From Tubiluchus corallicola (Eukaryota; Priapulida; Priapulimorpha; Priapulimorphida; Tubiluchidae), in assembly GCA_030141605.1 (NCBI GenBank), contig JAQGDQ010002415.1, positions 6,581 to 58,918 on the forward strand: a DNA stretch of 52,338 bases, given 5' to 3'. Positions within the stretch are counted from its first letter, which is position 1, and every line of letters starts with the position of its first letter. Under the pieces are notes generated by a model that searched no databases, was not told where the DNA came from, and saw only the letters and a program-made list of their open reading frames with translations. A program made the position numbers and the translations under genes. Positions 26,607-35,300 of this stretch are shown here, piece by piece.

Positions 26607-26637
26607 TTGGAGAAAGCATTTGTGTATATTATATTTG
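26607..26637 (+). promoter_or_regulatory. SusC-2 promoter (TTG-N20-TATATTTG)
   Basis: TTG at 26607-26609 and TATATTTG at 26630-26637 are 20 bases apart, identical in elements and spacing to the susC-1 promoter. The start point would be near 26644, leaving a leader of about 60 bases. The LacI-type operator begins 12 bases after the -7 element. Confidence 0.75.
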
Positions 26638-26648
26638 CAAATTACAAT

Positions 26649-26660
26649 GTGAACGCTCAC
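26649..26660. promoter_or_regulatory. LacI-type operator copy 4, before SusC-2
   Basis: GTGAACGCTCAC is the best copy of the motif: half-sites GTGAAC and GCTCAC around a central CpG, with one mismatch to a perfect palindrome. It lies at the same place relative to the promoter as operator copy 1 of susC-1. Confidence 0.7.
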
Positions 26661-26704
26661 GCATTTTGTATACATAAATAAAAAGTCAGTAAAAAACGAA
26701 CATT

Positions 26705-29700
26705 ATGAAAAAACTATTCTTTTACTTGATAATAACTTTATTATTCACTAACTATTTAAAGGCACAAAGCATAGAAATAACAGGACAAGTTGTTGATTCA
26801 GACGGACAAGACTTACCCGGAGTAACTATCTTAGTTAAAGGAACTACAACAGGAACTATAAGCAACCCTAACGGAGAATATACCATAACTGTTCCCAACA
26901 GTGAAGGGACACTTATATTTTCTTTTGTAGGTATGAAAAGTCAAGAAATTCCTATACAAAAACAGACAAAAATAAATGTTGTAATGGAATCTGGTGCAAT
27001 AGGATTAGACGAAGTGGTAGCCATTGGATACGGAATACAAAAAAAGAGTGATTTAACTGGCTCACTATCATCTGTGTCGTCCGAAGATATTAACGCCTAC
27101 CCAGCATCAGGAATAACACAAGCATTGCAAGGTAGAGCATCAGGAGTAATGGTAACTAGTGCAAACAGCGGAGAGCCAGGAGGCGATATGAAAATAAGAA
27201 TACGTGGTGCTACTTCAATCAATGCAAGTAGCGACCCCCTATACGTAGTAGATGGGTTTGCAGGAGGTAGCCTACCACCTCCAGAAGACATTCAATCAAT
27301 AGAAATACTAAAAGATGCCTCTTCAACTGCCATATACGGTTCAAGAGGTGCCAACGGAGTTGTACTCGTTACAACAAAATCAGGAAAAATAGGAAAATCA
27401 CAAATAAGTTTCAATGTCTCTACATCTATCCAAGAAATAACTAAAACAATAGACCTCCTAAACACAGAACAATTCATAGAATATATGAACGACTGGTCCG
27501 ACAACATAGAAGAACCACCTAGATATACCCTACCTGCTTCAGAATATGAAGATACCGACTGGCAAGATGAAATATTTAGACAAGGTTCCATTCAAAACTA
27601 TCAATTATCCTTTTCGGGAGGAAGCGATAAGGTAACCTATTACTTGTCAACAACTTATTTTGGGAACAAAGGAATAGTTATCAATTCAGATTTTAACAGA
27701 ATTTCATTAGTAAACAATCTTAATTTTCAAGCCAGCGACAAATTAAAAATAGGAAGCAATATACAAATTAGACGTACTAATACAAATGGAGTGAGAACTC
27801 AAGAAAGTTCAGGAGGACCTACTACAGGAGTAATCTCTTCGGCTCTTAAATTTGTACCCACATTAGGAATTTATGATGCCAACGGCAACTTTACTCGTAA
27901 TGAAATCAGCGACCCAATAGACAACCCTTATGCTATTGCAACGGAAAGAATAAACGAAAAAATTATAGACAGAACACAAATAAATCTTTTTGGAGAATAT
28001 GATATTTCAGACGAATTAAGACTAAGAGTAAGCTTAGGAACTAATATTTATAACAGAAGAATAGGAGAATTTATACCTCGAACATTATTAGATGCAGAAA
28101 ATGTAAATGGGAAAGCCTCTATAGAAGGTAGAAAAAATACTAATTTGCTCAATGAGAACTACCTCAACTATACAAAAAAAATAAACGAACAACATACCTT
28201 ATCTGCACTACTTGGATACTCTTACCAACAATCAATAGTAGAAACATGGGAAGCAGAAAACTGGAGTTTTATAACAGACAATTACAGTTTTTGGAACTTA
28301 GGAGGAGGTGCTAATTACCAACAACCCTCCTCTGAACTTACCGAATGGGAATTAGCCTCTTGGTATGGAAGACTAAATTACAACTTTGACAGCAAATATC
28401 TTTTGACCGTTACAGGGAGGTATGATGGATCTTCACGATTTGGACAAAACAACAAATGGGCATTCTTTCCATCAGCAGCACTGGCTTGGAATATAAAAGA
28501 AGAAGAATTCTTGAAGAACTTTAACACAATTAGCTCCTTAAAATTTAGATTAAGTTATGGCATTACAGGAAATACTGACATAGGGAGCTACCAATCTCTT
28601 GCAAAGTTTAGCGATGTATTAACGGTTATAGACGGAACGACTGTTGTTGCCATCAGCCCCACAGCACTAGCTAATAGTGATTTAACTTGGGAACAAACAC
28701 AACAATACAACATAGGAATAGATATAGGTCTCCTTCAAAATAGAATAAACATAACAACAGATTACTACTTAATGAACACCAAAGACTTGCTCTATGAATT
28801 GCCACTCCCTCGATATACTGGATATAATACAATGCTTACCAATATTGGAGCAGTTCAAAATAAAGGTTTAGAACTGGCCATAACCACAAGAAACTTTATT
28901 AACAAATTTCAGTGGACTACAGATTTTAACATATCATTCAATAGAAATAAAATAACAGAATTAGCTGGAGGAGATATATTTTATGGAGATATCCCAGGTC
29001 ATTTGTTTCCGGGAGACTCACGAATCTCACAAATATTAAGAGAAGGAGAAGTTGTAGGTGCATTTTGGGGATATGCATGGGATGGGATTTACCAAGAAGG
29101 AGATGACTTCTCGTTAGAACCGGACAAACAACCCGGAGATATTAAATACAAAGATATTAATGGTGATGGTAAAATAGATGAAGGAGATAGGACAATCATA
29201 GGTAACCCCCACCCCGACTATATTTGGGGACTAAACAATACCCTTTCCTACAAAAATTTTGACTTAAACATATTTTTCCAAGCCGTAATAGGTAATGATG
29301 TATTAAATGTCACACGACTTGAATTAGAGCAAATATCAGGCCGAGCCAACCAAACAACTGCTGCTTTAGATAGATGGACTCCTAGCAATCCCAGTAACGA
29401 AGTGCCACGAGCAGCCAACCATAGCCCAACAATATCTTCAAGGTGGGTTGAAGATGGCTCATATATTAGACTGAAAAATTTAGCATTAGGCTACAACCTT
29501 CCAGAAAAGATACTAAAAAGGCTTAAAGCATTTAGCCAAGTAAGATTTTATGCAAGCGCTCAAAATTTACTAACATTTACAAAATACAAAGGATATGACC
29601 CTGAAATAAGCTACCGTTCTAATGACAATGCAAGGTCAAATAAAAATATAGGAATGGATTATGGAAGCTATCCTGCTATTAGAACATACACTTTTGGTAT

Positions 29701-29716
29701 GAATGTAAACTTTTAA
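26705..29716 (+). CDS. SusC-like TonB-dependent glycan transporter 2
   Basis: The protein has 1003 aa: signal peptide (ending LKAQ near residue 21), a carboxypeptidase-regulatory-like domain (ITGQVVDSDGQDLPGVTILVKG), TonB-box-like DEVVAIGYG, plug motifs (LQGRASGVMV, IRGATSINASSDPLYVVDGF, ILKDASSTAIYGSRGANG) and a barrel ending in TYTFGMNVNF. It is clearly distinct from SusC-1, so the locus has two importers rather than a recent copy. Its SusD partner follows 36 bases downstream. It has its own promoter and operator, which makes the second half of the PUL a separate transcription unit under the same regulator. Confidence 0.96.
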   Translation: MKKLFFYLIITLLFTNYLKAQSIEITGQVVDSDGQDLPGVTILVKGTTTGTISNPNGEYTITVPNSEGTLIFSFVGMKSQEIPIQKQTKINVVMESGAIGLDEVVAIGYGIQKKSDLTGSLSSVSSEDINAYPASGITQALQGRASGVMVTSANSGEPGGDMKIRIRGATSINASSDPLYVVDGFAGGSLPPPEDIQSIEILKDASSTAIYGSRGANGVVLVTTKSGKIGKSQISFNVSTSIQEITKTIDLLNTEQFIEYMNDWSDNIEEPPRYTLPASEYEDTDWQDEIFRQGSIQNYQLSFSGGSDKVTYYLSTTYFGNKGIVINSDFNRISLVNNLNFQASDKLKIGSNIQIRRTNTNGVRTQESSGGPTTGVISSALKFVPTLGIYDANGNFTRNEISDPIDNPYAIATERINEKIIDRTQINLFGEYDISDELRLRVSLGTNIYNRRIGEFIPRTLLDAENVNGKASIEGRKNTNLLNENYLNYTKKINEQHTLSALLGYSYQQSIVETWEAENWSFITDNYSFWNLGGGANYQQPSSELTEWELASWYGRLNYNFDSKYLLTVTGRYDGSSRFGQNNKWAFFPSAALAWNIKEEEFLKNFNTISSLKFRLSYGITGNTDIGSYQSLAKFSDVLTVIDGTTVVAISPTALANSDLTWEQTQQYNIGIDIGLLQNRINITTDYYLMNTKDLLYELPLPRYTGYNTMLTNIGAVQNKGLELAITTRNFINKFQWTTDFNISFNRNKITELAGGDIFYGDIPGHLFPGDSRISQILREGEVVGAFWGYAWDGIYQEGDDFSLEPDKQPGDIKYKDINGDGKIDEGDRTIIGNPHPDYIWGLNNTLSYKNFDLNIFFQAVIGNDVLNVTRLELEQISGRANQTTAALDRWTPSNPSNEVPRAANHSPTISSRWVEDGSYIRLKNLALGYNLPEKILKRLKAFSQVRFYASAQNLLTFTKYKGYDPEISYRSNDNARSNKNIGMDYGSYPAIRTYTFGMNVNF

Positions 29717-29752
29717 GCCCTGAATTGTATTAACCCTAAAAATGGCACTAAG

Positions 29753-31270
29753 ATGAAAAAAGTAACTTATTATTTGATAACAACCTTCTTCTTTGTAGGC
29801 TGTATGAACTTAGATGAAAAACCTATTGGCTTATTAGACCCCGAAAGCCTATTCAAAACAAAAGCTGATGCAGAAGCAGCAGTATTTGGTGCTTATGGAG
29901 AACTCGCACATCAAGATATTTATGGAAGAGAGATGAACATAGCATTACAACTACTTAGCGATATGGCAGATATAGGAGATAACGGAACAGCCGCATATAG
30001 GCAAGAAATAAACAATTTTACACATACATCTGAAAATGGGCTTATTTCTCTTTTTTGGCCTCAACTTTACAAAGCTATTAGTGCTAGCAATGCAGCCATA
30101 AGTGGAATTCCCAATGTAGGATTGGAAGAAGACGAAGAAAAAGCACTTATCCACGAAGCAAAAGTAATAAGAGCATTATGTTACTATCACTTAGTAAGGT
30201 TATTTGGAGACCTTCCATTCATTACAGAACTTATAACAAACCCCAGTGAAGTATCACAGATTTCAAGAACACCAGCAAATGAAGTCTATAGTCAAATTAT
30301 AGCTGATTGTGAAGAAGCTGTAAATTGGTTGCCTGACAAGTACGGCGATGGAAGCTCAAAAACAAGAGCCTCAAAAGCAGCAGCACATACATTGTTGGCC
30401 TCTATTTACCTAACCCAAGAAAATTGGGAAAAAGCCTATGAAAACGCTAAAATAGTAATAGACAAAAAAGGAGATTTTAATGTAGGTTTAGTAGAAGACT
30501 TTCAAGATTTATGGATAGCTGAAAATGGAGATACAGAAGAAACTATATGGGCTGTCGATTTTTTAGCAAACACCCGTGACGGACGCCATAACCTAGACTA
30601 TATGAGCCCTATTACAGGTGTCAAAGGAGCCAAAATAAACAAATGGAGTGTTGTTGTTCCATCTTTAAAAGTATTTGAAAGTTTCAATGACTTAGATTAT
30701 AGAAAAGAGGTTAGTTTTCTCACAGAAGAGGTTTTTACAGAAAACAATCAGGACGTTACTAAAAATTATACAGAATTTGAAATCAAGAGGCCTCATATTG
30801 CCAAATGGCAACATACAGGAGATAAGACAGATGCCAATGGAAGAACCTCTCACTACAATTACATCATATTTAGATATGCAGAAGTATTGCTAATAGCAGC
30901 AGAAGCCCTCAATGAATTAGGTAGAGGAGCCGATGCAGTTGCCTATGTAAACGAAATAAGAGAAAGAGCAAGAAATGCAGACGGAACACCACGTACCCAT
31001 CCGCCAGATATTACAAACAATGGAGACGACACACAACTAAGGAACGATATTTTAGAAGAACGGAGGATAGAACTTGCATTCGAATGGAAAAGATGGTACG
31101 ACCTTATAAGAAGACATAAGTACGATAATTATAATTTATCGAATGTTTTTGGGAGTGAAGGACTTGAAACGCACACCAACATAAATCCTGCAAAACATAA
31201 ACTATTACCAATACCTAATTCTGAAATACTGAGAAACCCAAATCTACTTCCAAATAACACAGGATATTAA
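29753..31270 (+). CDS. SusD-like surface glycan-binding lipoprotein 2
   Basis: The protein has 505 aa with a lipobox FFFVGC (Cys17). It has the family pattern: MNLDEKPIGLLDPESLFKTKADAEAAVFGAY at the start, a TPR helix KALIHEAKVIRALCYYHLVRLFGDLPF, then AVAYVNEIRERAR, RIELAFEWKRWYDLIR and the terminal LLPNNTGY. It pairs with SusC-2. Differences from SusD-1 along its length suggest that the two pairs bind different fragments or conformations of the same glycan; this is inference. Confidence 0.95.
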   Translation: MKKVTYYLITTFFFVGCMNLDEKPIGLLDPESLFKTKADAEAAVFGAYGELAHQDIYGREMNIALQLLSDMADIGDNGTAAYRQEINNFTHTSENGLISLFWPQLYKAISASNAAISGIPNVGLEEDEEKALIHEAKVIRALCYYHLVRLFGDLPFITELITNPSEVSQISRTPANEVYSQIIADCEEAVNWLPDKYGDGSSKTRASKAAAHTLLASIYLTQENWEKAYENAKIVIDKKGDFNVGLVEDFQDLWIAENGDTEETIWAVDFLANTRDGRHNLDYMSPITGVKGAKINKWSVVVPSLKVFESFNDLDYRKEVSFLTEEVFTENNQDVTKNYTEFEIKRPHIAKWQHTGDKTDANGRTSHYNYIIFRYAEVLLIAAEALNELGRGADAVAYVNEIRERARNADGTPRTHPPDITNNGDDTQLRNDILEERRIELAFEWKRWYDLIRRHKYDNYNLSNVFGSEGLETHTNINPAKHKLLPIPNSEILRNPNLLPNNTGY

Positions 31271-31359
31271 ACTAATAAATAAAGATAAAAAAACTATCCT
31301 GCTTACTTAGTAGAGCTATCAGCAGCTTTTTATAATTTAAATGCCAAACATATAAACAG

Positions 31360-33354
31360 ATGAGAATTAAGTTATTCTTCTTCATTGTAATGATTTTATA
31401 TATATCTAATGGGAAATCACAGACCAATAGTACCCGATTAGAGAATGACTGGGAATTTTTAAAAAGTGACTTAGGAGGTATTTGGGAAGCAGTTCGTTTA
31501 CCCAAAGTGCCAAAAACATCCAATACCTCAAAATCATCTTCCCCCGAATCAGTCCCACTTTGGAAGGATGTGAAACTACCTCATTGTTTCAACGATTTTG
31601 ATGCTGTAGACCCTTATACGAACTATTACCAAGGGCCGGGCTGGTATAAGACAACTATACAGATTGACAACCCATATAAAAACGGAAGAACACTATTGCA
31701 CTTTGAAGGAGCTGGGCAAAAAACAGAAATATATATCTATACTACAAAAGTAGGAGAACATATTGGAGGCTATGACGAATGGACAATAGATATTACAGAA
31801 GCTGTAGAAGAATTTAAAAAACACGAAAGATTTGATAAAGACTATGAAGGGAAAATACCCATTATTATTCGTTGTGATAACTCCCGCGACTTAGAAATGA
31901 TACCCTCTGACTTATCCGACTTTAACCTATATGGAGGAATACACCGTTATTTAAACTTGGTATATGTTAATGAAGTAAGTATAAAAAACTTAGCCATTAA
32001 CCCTAGTGTTGATGCACAAAGTAAAAAAAGTCAAGTAAAAATAGAAGGAACATTATACAATCCGCAAAATGTACCAACCAAAAACATTAAAATAGAAATC
32101 CACTCTCCCAATAATAAAAAAATACAAACTATAGACATACCTTCTTCTCAAGTTAAGAACAACACATTTTCAACATCATTTGTTATAAAAAAACCAAACT
32201 TATGGTCGCCTGAAAACCCTAATTTATACCAGTGTGTTGTTAAAATTGAGAACCCAAAAGGAATAGAAGAATATAAAGACAATTTTGGGATAAGACATTT
32301 TGAGTTTATAGAAAAAGGACCTTTTAAATTAAATGGAGAAAGATTATTGTTGAGAGGAACACATAGGCACGAAGACCACACAAGTGTTGCTGCTGCTATG
32401 ACAGAAGAAATGATGCGAGAAGAAATGATAATGATGAAAGAAATGGGAGTTAACTTTATTCGTTTAGGTCATTATCAGCAATCAAGAATCATACTCAACC
32501 TATGCGATAGCCTTGGAATACTGGTATGGGAAGAAATTCCCTGGTGTAGAGGAGGACTGGGAGGTGAAAAATACCAACAGCAAGCCAAAAGAATGCTTGT
32601 CAATATGATAACACAGCATAAAAACCACCCTTCTGTAATTATTTGGGGGTTAGGAAATGAAAATGACTGGCCTAACGACTTCCCTGAATTTACTAAAGAA
32701 AACTTCGATGAAGAAAAAATACGAACCTTTATGAAAGAGCTGAACGACCTATCCCACAGCTTAGATGATAGCAGAAAAACGGCTATTCGTCGTTGCACTT
32801 TCTGTGCAGATATCGTAGATGTATATTCTCCCTCAATATGGGCAGGATGGTACAGAGGAAAATTTACTGACTACAAAGAAGTATCTCGTAAAGAAATAGA
32901 AAAGGTAAACCATTTCTTACACGTAGAATGGGGAGCAAGCAATCACGCAAGGAGACACTCTGAAAACCCTGACAAAAATTTAGAAAATATAAAAACTGGA
33001 GAAGCAGATGAACGAGACGGAGACGCTTCCTTGGTTGGAGGAGACCCAAGAGCATCAAAAGATGGAGATTGGTCAGAAACTTATGCTTGTAACCTGATAG
33101 ATTGGCACTTAAAAGAACAAGAAACGATGCCTTGGCTAACAGGAACAGCCTATTGGCCTTTCAAAGACTTTTCCACACCCCTTCGCCCTGAAAATCCTGT
33201 GCCATATGTAAATCAAAAAGGAGTAGTTGAACGAGACCTTACCAAAAAAGAAGCATACTATGTTTTTCAATCCTACTGGACAGGAAAACCAATGGCACAT
33301 ATTTATGGACATACTTTTAAAACAAGGTGGGGAGAAGCAAACGAAAAAAGTTAA
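31360..33354 (+). CDS. Glycoside hydrolase family 2, main part (frameshifted before its C-terminal domain)
   Basis: 664 aa are read before a premature TAA at 33352-33354. A signal peptide ends near residue 20. The GH2 sugar-binding domain (about 30-200; NYYQGPGWYKTTI, FEGAGQKTEIYIY, YGGIHRYL), the Ig-like domain (about 205-315) and the full TIM barrel are present. The acid/base is E434 in IIWGLGNENDW and the nucleophile E523 in HVEWGASNHARRHSENPD. The HVEWGA form differs from the TEYGA of GusA-type enzymes and of the second GH2 here. The C-terminal domain continues in the -1 frame from the A-run at 33344-33349. The catalytic domain is whole, so the truncated product might still fold. Beta-galactosidase and beta-glucuronidase are both possible. 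Confidence 0.88.
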   Translation: MRIKLFFFIVMILYISNGKSQTNSTRLENDWEFLKSDLGGIWEAVRLPKVPKTSNTSKSSSPESVPLWKDVKLPHCFNDFDAVDPYTNYYQGPGWYKTTIQIDNPYKNGRTLLHFEGAGQKTEIYIYTTKVGEHIGGYDEWTIDITEAVEEFKKHERFDKDYEGKIPIIIRCDNSRDLEMIPSDLSDFNLYGGIHRYLNLVYVNEVSIKNLAINPSVDAQSKKSQVKIEGTLYNPQNVPTKNIKIEIHSPNNKKIQTIDIPSSQVKNNTFSTSFVIKKPNLWSPENPNLYQCVVKIENPKGIEEYKDNFGIRHFEFIEKGPFKLNGERLLLRGTHRHEDHTSVAAAMTEEMMREEMIMMKEMGVNFIRLGHYQQSRIILNLCDSLGILVWEEIPWCRGGLGGEKYQQQAKRMLVNMITQHKNHPSVIIWGLGNENDWPNDFPEFTKENFDEEKIRTFMKELNDLSHSLDDSRKTAIRRCTFCADIVDVYSPSIWAGWYRGKFTDYKEVSRKEIEKVNHFLHVEWGASNHARRHSENPDKNLENIKTGEADERDGDASLVGGDPRASKDGDWSETYACNLIDWHLKEQETMPWLTGTAYWPFKDFSTPLRPENPVPYVNQKGVVERDLTKKEAYYVFQSYWTGKPMAHIYGHTFKTRWGEANEKS

Positions 33355-33863
33355 TAAAAGTTTATTCAAACTGTGAAGAAGCAGAATTGATAGTAAACGG
33401 CAAAAGCTATGGTAAGAAAAAAAGAAACTCACAAGACTATCCTGCAGCAGGACTAAGGTGGAACGTGCAACTCAAAGAAGGACAAAATGAAATAAAAACC
33501 ATTGGATTCAAAAAAAATAAACCAGTGGCTACCGATAATATAATACAAAATTATCAAACAAATAAATGGGACAAACCATCCAAACTAGAAATAAGCAAGT
33601 ATTACAAAGCAGAAAACGAATATTGGATAGAAGTAATAGCTAAAGACAATAAAGATATTCAATGCCTTGATGCTAAAAACTTTGTAGAGTTCGACATAAC
33701 TGGAGATGGCACATTACTTGGAAACCTTGGCACATCAACAGGAGCATTAAAAGTGCAGTTATACAATGGGCGAGCCAAAATAGGCTTAAAACACAAAGAA
33801 GGAAAAAGTATAGTTTCTGTAAAGTCCGAAGGATTAAAAACAGTATTTATTAACATCGAATAA
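33348..33863 (+). pseudogene. Out-of-frame C-terminal domain of the first GH2
   Basis: Read in the -1 frame relative to the GH2 gene, this stretch gives KLIKVYSNCEEAELIVNGKS and then a GH2 C-terminal beta-sandwich (AAGLRWNVQLKEGQNEIK, then VEFDITGDGTLLGNLGTSTG). The matching segment of the second GH2 (VQSIEVYSNLERVELFLNGV) shows that it belongs to the same protein. The switch is at a run of six A, 33344-33349. One more A would join the frames. A sequencing or assembly indel, a true mutation, or slippage are all possible. Confidence 0.85.
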
Positions 33864-33901
33864 TTACTTGACAATCATAAAAAAGGTAATAAAAAGTAGA
33901 A

Positions 33902-33947
33902 AAAACTTTAATTCTTAGTCCAAAAACGACTTTGATCTTAAAGTTTT
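33902..33947. repeat. Inverted repeat between GH2-1 and lyase 2
   Basis: aaaactttaa at 33902-33911 and ttaaagtttt at 33938-33947 are perfect 10-base arms with a 26-base spacer. The loop is long for a terminator and the arms are AT-rich, so the role is unclear. It lies in the 152-base gap before the lyase-2 gene. Confidence 0.4.
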
Positions 33948-34015
33948 GGAAAGAAAATTATCTTCTAAATAATTTATATACTAATTATTATCAATCTTAA
34001 TTCGGTTAAAATAAA

Positions 34016-35191
34016 ATGAAGAAATTTAAGATATTATTGCTATTTCTAATTATCCTTCAATTCTGTAAAACAGAAAAAAAACAGACCGAAATATTTTATA
34101 AAGCACAAGAAGTATTGAAGCCATCTATATTAGCAAATAGCAAATGGGCATTACAACAAGAGCCAATAACCATTACCGCAGAATACTGCGAGAGAAGTGC
34201 AGGCGGAAAAAACGACTTTTACTCTGAAGCAGACTATTTTTGGCCAGACCCTAACAACCCTACAGGTCCCTACAGAAGTAGAGATGGACTAACCAACCCC
34301 GACAATTTTGTTGCCCATAGATTAGCAATGATAAGACTAAATCGTGTTGTTGGCACTTTAACCTCCGCCTATATTATCAACAAGGACAAAACATATATAG
34401 AACACATTAAAAAGCACTTGAATGCGTGGTTTGTCAATGCCGACACAAAAATGAACCCCCATATGCTTTACTCACAGGCAGTTATAGGAAAATATACAGG
34501 AAGGAATTTTGGTATTATTGACGCCATACACTTAATGGAAGTAGCCCAAAGTGCTTTCATACTTCAAAAAATGGATGCATTAGATACAGACTATTTAGAG
34601 GAAGTAAAGCAATGGTTTCAACAATTCATAAACTGGCTAAAGACCCACGAATATGGTATCAAAGAACGAGACAGAGACAACAATCACGGAACTTGTTGGG
34701 TAATGCAAGTAGCATCTTATGCTAAGTTAGCAGATGACAAAAAAACCCTTCAATTTTGTAAGGAACAATATAAAAACATTCTTCTACACCAAATGGCCAC
34801 GGATGGAGGCTTCCCACGAGAGTTGAGAAGAACCAAGCCTTATGGCTACTCACTATTCAACTTAGATGCAATGGCAACTGTTTGTCAAATACTATCGACA
34901 GAAGATGATAACCTATGGCAATACGCACTACCTGATGGAAGAAACATTAAAAAAGGAGTAGAGTTTTTAACCCCATTTGTAGAAGACAAAAGTAAATGGA
35001 AATTAAAACCCGATGTGATGTATTGGGAAAACTGGCCTGTGGCACAGCCTTATCTTATTTTTGCGGCAAACGCCTTTAACAATGAAAAACACTACGAGAT
35101 ATGGAAAGCCTTAGAACACAACCCCCAAGTGCAAGAGGTCATAAGAAATTTGCCTATAAGAAACCCTTTAATATGGCTATACAATATTTAG
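34016..35191 (+). CDS. Alginate-lyase-fold polysaccharide lyase 2 (PF05426, PL38-like)
   Basis: The protein has 391 aa with a lipobox ILQFC (Cys17). It has the same conserved blocks as lyase 1 (SAGGKNDFYSEADYFWPDP, NFVAHRLAMIRL, DNNHGTCWVMQVASYA, KPYGYSLFNLDAMA), so the catalytic residues are retained. The 5' 121 bases and the 3' 250 bases are almost identical to lyase 1, while the middle has many amino-acid changes, including NPTGPYRSRDG for NPNAPYIQRDG. That points to specialisation of the cleft with the ends homogenised by gene conversion. A GH88 relic follows its stop in the same frame. Confidence 0.82.
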   Translation: MKKFKILLLFLIILQFCKTEKKQTEIFYKAQEVLKPSILANSKWALQQEPITITAEYCERSAGGKNDFYSEADYFWPDPNNPTGPYRSRDGLTNPDNFVAHRLAMIRLNRVVGTLTSAYIINKDKTYIEHIKKHLNAWFVNADTKMNPHMLYSQAVIGKYTGRNFGIIDAIHLMEVAQSAFILQKMDALDTDYLEEVKQWFQQFINWLKTHEYGIKERDRDNNHGTCWVMQVASYAKLADDKKTLQFCKEQYKNILLHQMATDGGFPRELRRTKPYGYSLFNLDAMATVCQILSTEDDNLWQYALPDGRNIKKGVEFLTPFVEDKSKWKLKPDVMYWENWPVAQPYLIFAANAFNNEKHYEIWKALEHNPQVQEVIRNLPIRNPLIWLYNI

Positions 35192-35203
35192 AAAATAAGT
35201 ACA

Positions 35204-35293
35204 AAAGATAAAAATTCAAAAATAGATATTACTATAATCTATGCAGAATACAACTTCTTAAAAGCATTAATAATAACAAGTAATAATAAATAA
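35204..35293 (+). pseudogene. Remnant of a second GH88 gene (last ~29 codons)
   Basis: Translated in the frame of the preceding lyase stop, this stretch gives KDKNSKIDITIIYAEYNFLK, followed by ALI and a stop at 35291-35293. It aligns with the C-terminus of the intact GH88 (KPKNSEVDVPIIYAEYYFLE, then ALI), and the DNA also aligns without gaps. No start codon or upstream GH88 sequence exists here. It is a relic of a paralogue lost by deletion. Confidence 0.8.
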
Positions 35294-35300
35294 TTAAAAA

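Noticed and set aside
33343-33354. Programmed -1 frameshift as the main explanation of the GH2 break
   Set aside because: The slippery run is out of phase for tandem slippage, and I see no obvious downstream stem-loop. A one-base indel is simpler.
33902-33947. Rho-independent terminator before lyase 2
   Set aside because: The arms are AT-only except for one C:G pair and the loop is 26 bases, so hairpin stability is doubtful. It is kept only as a repeat.
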